Shown here: positions 61,102 to 64,000 of the stretch, in pieces | Numbering within the stretch: position 1 is the first letter of the stretch | Layout of the letters: every line of letters begins with the position of its first letter | NCBI RefSeq assembly: GCF_900155645.1 | Contig: NZ_LT706985.1 | Location: forward strand, 1,660,051 to 1,724,050 | Source of the DNA: Vaginimicrobium propionicum | GTDB lineage: Bacteria > Actinomycetota > Actinomycetes > Propionibacteriales > Propionibacteriaceae | Direction: 5' to 3' | Length of the DNA: 64,000 bases | Program-made: the position numbers and the translations under genes | Notes under the pieces: generated by a model | What the model saw: the letters and a program-made list of their open reading frames with translations, nothing else | Database searches by the model: none | What the model was told of the DNA's origin: nothing

Positions 61102-63834
61102 TTACTTCGCTTTGTCCGTGCTCAAGTGGAAAGAGAACCAGCCCGTTGCTGTGCTGCCCGAAGGATTTGGGAAGCTAAATGGCCGCTCAAGTCTAGCCAG
61201 GCAACTACGTAGGGCGACTGAGTCCAGCACCGATTCTGTTTGTGAACGTCGCTGAGTCGACTGCGTTCGGTTCATCTGGCTTGTGGAATCAGACAGCTTG
61301 GAATCTGCTAGTCCTAGATGAGCCTGAGACGTAGCCATGGCTCCAAGTAGGCCGGTGCCCTTATCTGAGTTGGTGCCGATATCTGCCAAGACGCGAGCTA
61401 TGTCTTCAGCAAGCAAACTAGAGGTGGCACCCGCATCAGTGATGGCCAAGCTGGTTGCTTTTTCTAGTTCAGACGAGTTTTTGTTGAACAATTTAGACGC
61501 CGAAGTCGCAAGATTATCGTTAGTTTCTTTAACGCCTTGGTTACTAGCATTCACGGCATTCGTGCCTTTTTCTAGTAGCTGTTGAGACTGACCTGAGAGC
61601 TGATCTGAGATGCCATTAAACAAGTCGTCACTGGTTTGAGTGATTCTTGTTTTTGCTGATCTTATATTTAGCTGGGTAGCCGCACGGTCTGCGTTCAGAA
61701 TCTTCTGAGAATTATTATTCGACAGCGTGGCGAAGTTGCGCAGTTCTTCTGCATAAGAGTCGATCTTCTTGTCTAGATCGCCTGTTGTTTGAGAGACCTT
61801 TTTCGCAGCTTCTTGCAGGTTAGTTTGAGCCTTGCTTAGGTCGGCAAGCTTCTCCTGCAGCAAAGAAGCGTCAGATGATTCAGCCGCTATAGCGTCGTTT
61901 GTCTTTGCGGATATCTCACTTATTGCGCTTCGTAGATCAGATAATGCCCTTTTGGCTGCGGGCTGATAGCTTTCAACCTCTGGATCTGCTGTGATTTCAC
62001 TAATCGCACTGACATTTTCACGAATGTTCTGACCAAGAACTTCTACAGAAGGTTCACGATTTTCCGTTAGTGGCTTTCCATCGTGTTCTGGCCTGCCAGA
62101 TGCATCTTCGTCTTCAGCAGGGCAGTCCGTTTCGCTTAAGACTTTCAGTAAAAGATCTGCAGTGTCAGGGCTTATTTTCTGGGCTTGGCTGGGGTCTGTT
62201 ATGTATTTACTTTTGGTCTTTCCCGAAGACGTGCAGATAAGCCACTTGGCTGCACGAATCGATTTATCTTGCTGCTCACTATCTCCACCGATTTCTCTAG
62301 CTTGAAAAGCGATAGTTTCGAGATTCTCGTCGAGACGCGTAAGCGGCTCATCAATTTCCCTCAGAGAATCGCTAACAGCATTAAGCTTTTCTTTGACGGT
62401 TTTATCGGTTTTCTTGACGTTATTTAGAGAAGCGTCTAGTTCTTCGACTTTTCGCGTTAGATCCTGCGAAGCAGATACAGCATTTTTCTGAGACCCATTC
62501 GCGATCTTATCGCTGATATCGATGCTGTTTTTCAAATTCTGCTCAGCAAACTCGGAAAGAGACTGATTTGTTTGCCACAGTTTACAAGTCAGGCTGTCAG
62601 CTTTTTCACATAATGACTGGTCAGGTTCTTCTGGGCCAATAATGGCATTGAGGTCAACAAGTAGCTTTTTCTGGCAGCTTCTGTTTGTGTCTGCCAAAGC
62701 TTCCAGGCTGGCTGAAAGGCTGCGAACCACGCTTAGAACGTTTGGCTCGTTCTCCTGATCTTCCGCGCTAGTATCAGGGGTATCAGCTTCGCGGGGAACG
62801 AAAGCGCATGTCGCCTCGTCTATTTTTATAGCTGGCTCCACCTGACTGGGGTCGCCAAGCAAATTCTTGACGGAAGCGGTTGTCGCCAACAATTGCTGAC
62901 CGAGGGTTGCGTTAGTTGACGAAAAAGCTGAAGAAACCTGAGAGTTGATGCCGTTTAGAGCCGAAACGGTCTGAGACGCGGAAGACGCAATTCGAGAATT
63001 GGACGCGTTGAGGTCGGCGATAGTCTTCTGTCCGATATGATCGCCGGCGTTGCCTAGAACATTTCGAGCTTTTCCTAGCGCATCGCCGGAATCTGCCAGC
63101 ACGTCTTCTGCTTTACTAAGAGTTTCGAGTGTGGCAGCGACAAGATCAGACTGCACTTTTTGCTCTTTGGTGTTGGTGTTTATGCCGAATCCTGGCTGGG
63201 CTAGCACGTCAATTGTGGGTACCTTGAAATCTTTAGTGTTCAAGACCAATGAAAAGCGGGCGACGGATTTATCTACGCCAGTTAAACCTGCCCACTGGAC
63301 AGTAGGGACACCTTTATTATCTAGACCGACCACGCCGTTCGTTACAGGAGAGTTATCTTCTCCCAACTTGGTAGACATACCGGGGGTAACAATTTCTTCG
63401 GCAGCTAATCCAGGCAATCGGACGGAAGCTGCAGCTGATATTGGAGTTAAGACCCAGCGATTTTGCCTAACAGAACTTCCATCAACGTCCGCTGAGACCT
63501 TTTCAAGTCGACCCGTTGTGTTGTAAACGGAAACGTCTATTCGGATTAGGCCACTTTTGCCAGCTACGATGCTGGGATCGCTCGTAGATATATTTTCGTG
63601 CGTGTAAGTGGTCACAACGCGAATGGGTATATCCGGGCCTGCTTGTAGCGGATCGATTTGTCCATTTTTGGTCGTAACAGTTTCGATTGAGCCTTTTTCT
63701 CCGATTCGGATATCTATTATTCCGGTTGAGGATGCGTTGGCCTGAGAAACTATTAAGCCGCCACTTGCTAGTAGTCCAGTTAGGCTTAGCGCGATAGCCA
63801 GATTACGAATACCGTTCTTGCCGTTAGCTTTCAT
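61102..63834 (-). CDS. Secreted 910-residue coiled-coil protein of the secretion operon
   Basis: It starts with a signal peptide (AIALSLTGLLASGGLIVSQA, probable cleavage near residue 34 at ANA-SS), then a beta-rich part of about 200 residues (TYTHENISTSDPSIVAGKSG, RFSLVLNTKDF) and about 650 residues of low-complexity, Ser/Asn/Gln-rich coiled coil, ending with a globular tail (LERPFSFPNPSGSTATGWFS). No C-terminal membrane helix is seen, which separates it from EsaA/YueB and YhgE/Pip proteins, although the long outer coiled coil recalls them. It is the first known gene of the operon. Its role is not assigned. Confidence 0.75.
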   Translation of the reverse strand: MKANGKNGIRNLAIALSLTGLLASGGLIVSQANASSTGIIDIRIGEKGSIETVTTKNGQIDPLQAGPDIPIRVVTTYTHENISTSDPSIVAGKSGLIRIDVSVYNTTGRLEKVSADVDGSSVRQNRWVLTPISAAASVRLPGLAAEEIVTPGMSTKLGEDNSPVTNGVVGLDNKGVPTVQWAGLTGVDKSVARFSLVLNTKDFKVPTIDVLAQPGFGINTNTKEQKVQSDLVAATLETLSKAEDVLADSGDALGKARNVLGNAGDHIGQKTIADLNASNSRIASSASQTVSALNGINSQVSSAFSSTNATLGQQLLATTASVKNLLGDPSQVEPAIKIDEATCAFVPREADTPDTSAEDQENEPNVLSVVRSLSASLEALADTNRSCQKKLLVDLNAIIGPEEPDQSLCEKADSLTCKLWQTNQSLSEFAEQNLKNSIDISDKIANGSQKNAVSASQDLTRKVEELDASLNNVKKTDKTVKEKLNAVSDSLREIDEPLTRLDENLETIAFQAREIGGDSEQQDKSIRAAKWLICTSSGKTKSKYITDPSQAQKISPDTADLLLKVLSETDCPAEDEDASGRPEHDGKPLTENREPSVEVLGQNIRENVSAISEITADPEVESYQPAAKRALSDLRSAISEISAKTNDAIAAESSDASLLQEKLADLSKAQTNLQEAAKKVSQTTGDLDKKIDSYAEELRNFATLSNNNSQKILNADRAATQLNIRSAKTRITQTSDDLFNGISDQLSGQSQQLLEKGTNAVNASNQGVKETNDNLATSASKLFNKNSSELEKATSLAITDAGATSSLLAEDIARVLADIGTNSDKGTGLLGAMATSQAHLGLADSKLSDSTSQMNRTQSTQRRSQTESVLDSVALRSCLARLERPFSFPNPSGSTATGWFSFHLSTDKAK

Positions 63835-64000
63835 GAAAGTCCCATGAGTTCTCTAAAGATTCGACTGTATGAATTGCTGTAAAAATACCAGCCGGGGCCG
63901 GGTAAGGTTAATTTTTCTGTTGAATAATTAGGCAACAAGGCATGTCCTATCGGTGTTGTGTTGTGCTATTTTGCTTGAAGCGCAGGTTTCATTGCGTGTA
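63835..64000. other. Right edge, no gene seen
   Basis: This 166-base stretch lies upstream of the secreted coiled-coil gene. It is AT-rich and probably holds the operon promoter, but no element is convincing. No coding frame continues to the edge. Confidence 0.4.

Overview
The window looks like a chromosome segment of an actinobacterium of moderate GC, most likely in or near the Actinomycetaceae. This is inferred from actinobacterial marker genes (DUF4032 kinase-like protein, inositol-1-phosphate synthase, tRNA adenosine deaminase-associated protein, LCP plus LytR_C proteins, Scy/DivIVA-like coiled coils, a HAIR element before clpB, a DtxR/IdeR-like iron box) and from anaerobic-style metabolism (pyruvate:ferredoxin oxidoreductase, LarB/E/C). 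The genus cannot be fixed by reading alone. Layout, 1-44 kb: this is mostly core genome. It runs from a left-truncated FGGY gluconokinase through serC, an NCS2 purine permease, a DedA protein, an MsmK/UgpC-type sugar ABC ATPase, metB, DUF4032, ino1 and clpB. Next come a spermidine synthase-like protein, a sortase-fold protein that has lost both catalytic residues, pyrE, lemA, a SpoU methyltransferase, a MalY-type C-S lyase and dnaB. A DnaA-box-rich gap separates dnaB from copZ-copA. The larC-larE-larB nickel-pincer cofactor operon and galE follow. An iron-sulfur redox operon (FAD/NAD(P) oxidoreductase, PFOR, dihydroorotate dehydrogenase-like) is preceded by an iron box. Then come a quinone oxidoreductase, tRNA-Ser(UGA), cell-envelope proteins (LytR_C, LCP), tRNA-Ser(GCU), tRNA-Arg(ACG), aroE, menB, two overlapping coiled-coil genes, upp, tadA with its partner, and tRNA-Ser(CGA). 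Layout, 44.4-64 kb: this is an accessory island that starts at the 3' end of tRNA-Ser(CGA). It contains an IS481-type transposase remnant, a complete IS3-family element with a -1 frameshift signal, and an inverted fragment of an Rhs gene. A 1906-residue Rhs/YD-repeat polymorphic toxin follows; its putative membrane immunity gene overlaps its 3' end, and a small orphan gene lies next. Convergent to these is a tight four-gene operon: a secreted 910-residue coiled-coil protein, a membrane-anchored periplasmic-binding-fold protein, a 1403-residue FHA-FtsK/SpoIIIE ATPase of EssC/EccC type, and a transmembrane Ser/Thr kinase. How they may work together (inference): the operon looks like part of an unusual type VII-like secretion machine in which a kinase-FHA pair could gate the ATPase and the binding-fold protein could sense an extracellular ligand. 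The Rhs protein, which has a helical N-terminus, is the obvious candidate substrate. Further machine parts may lie beyond base 64000.
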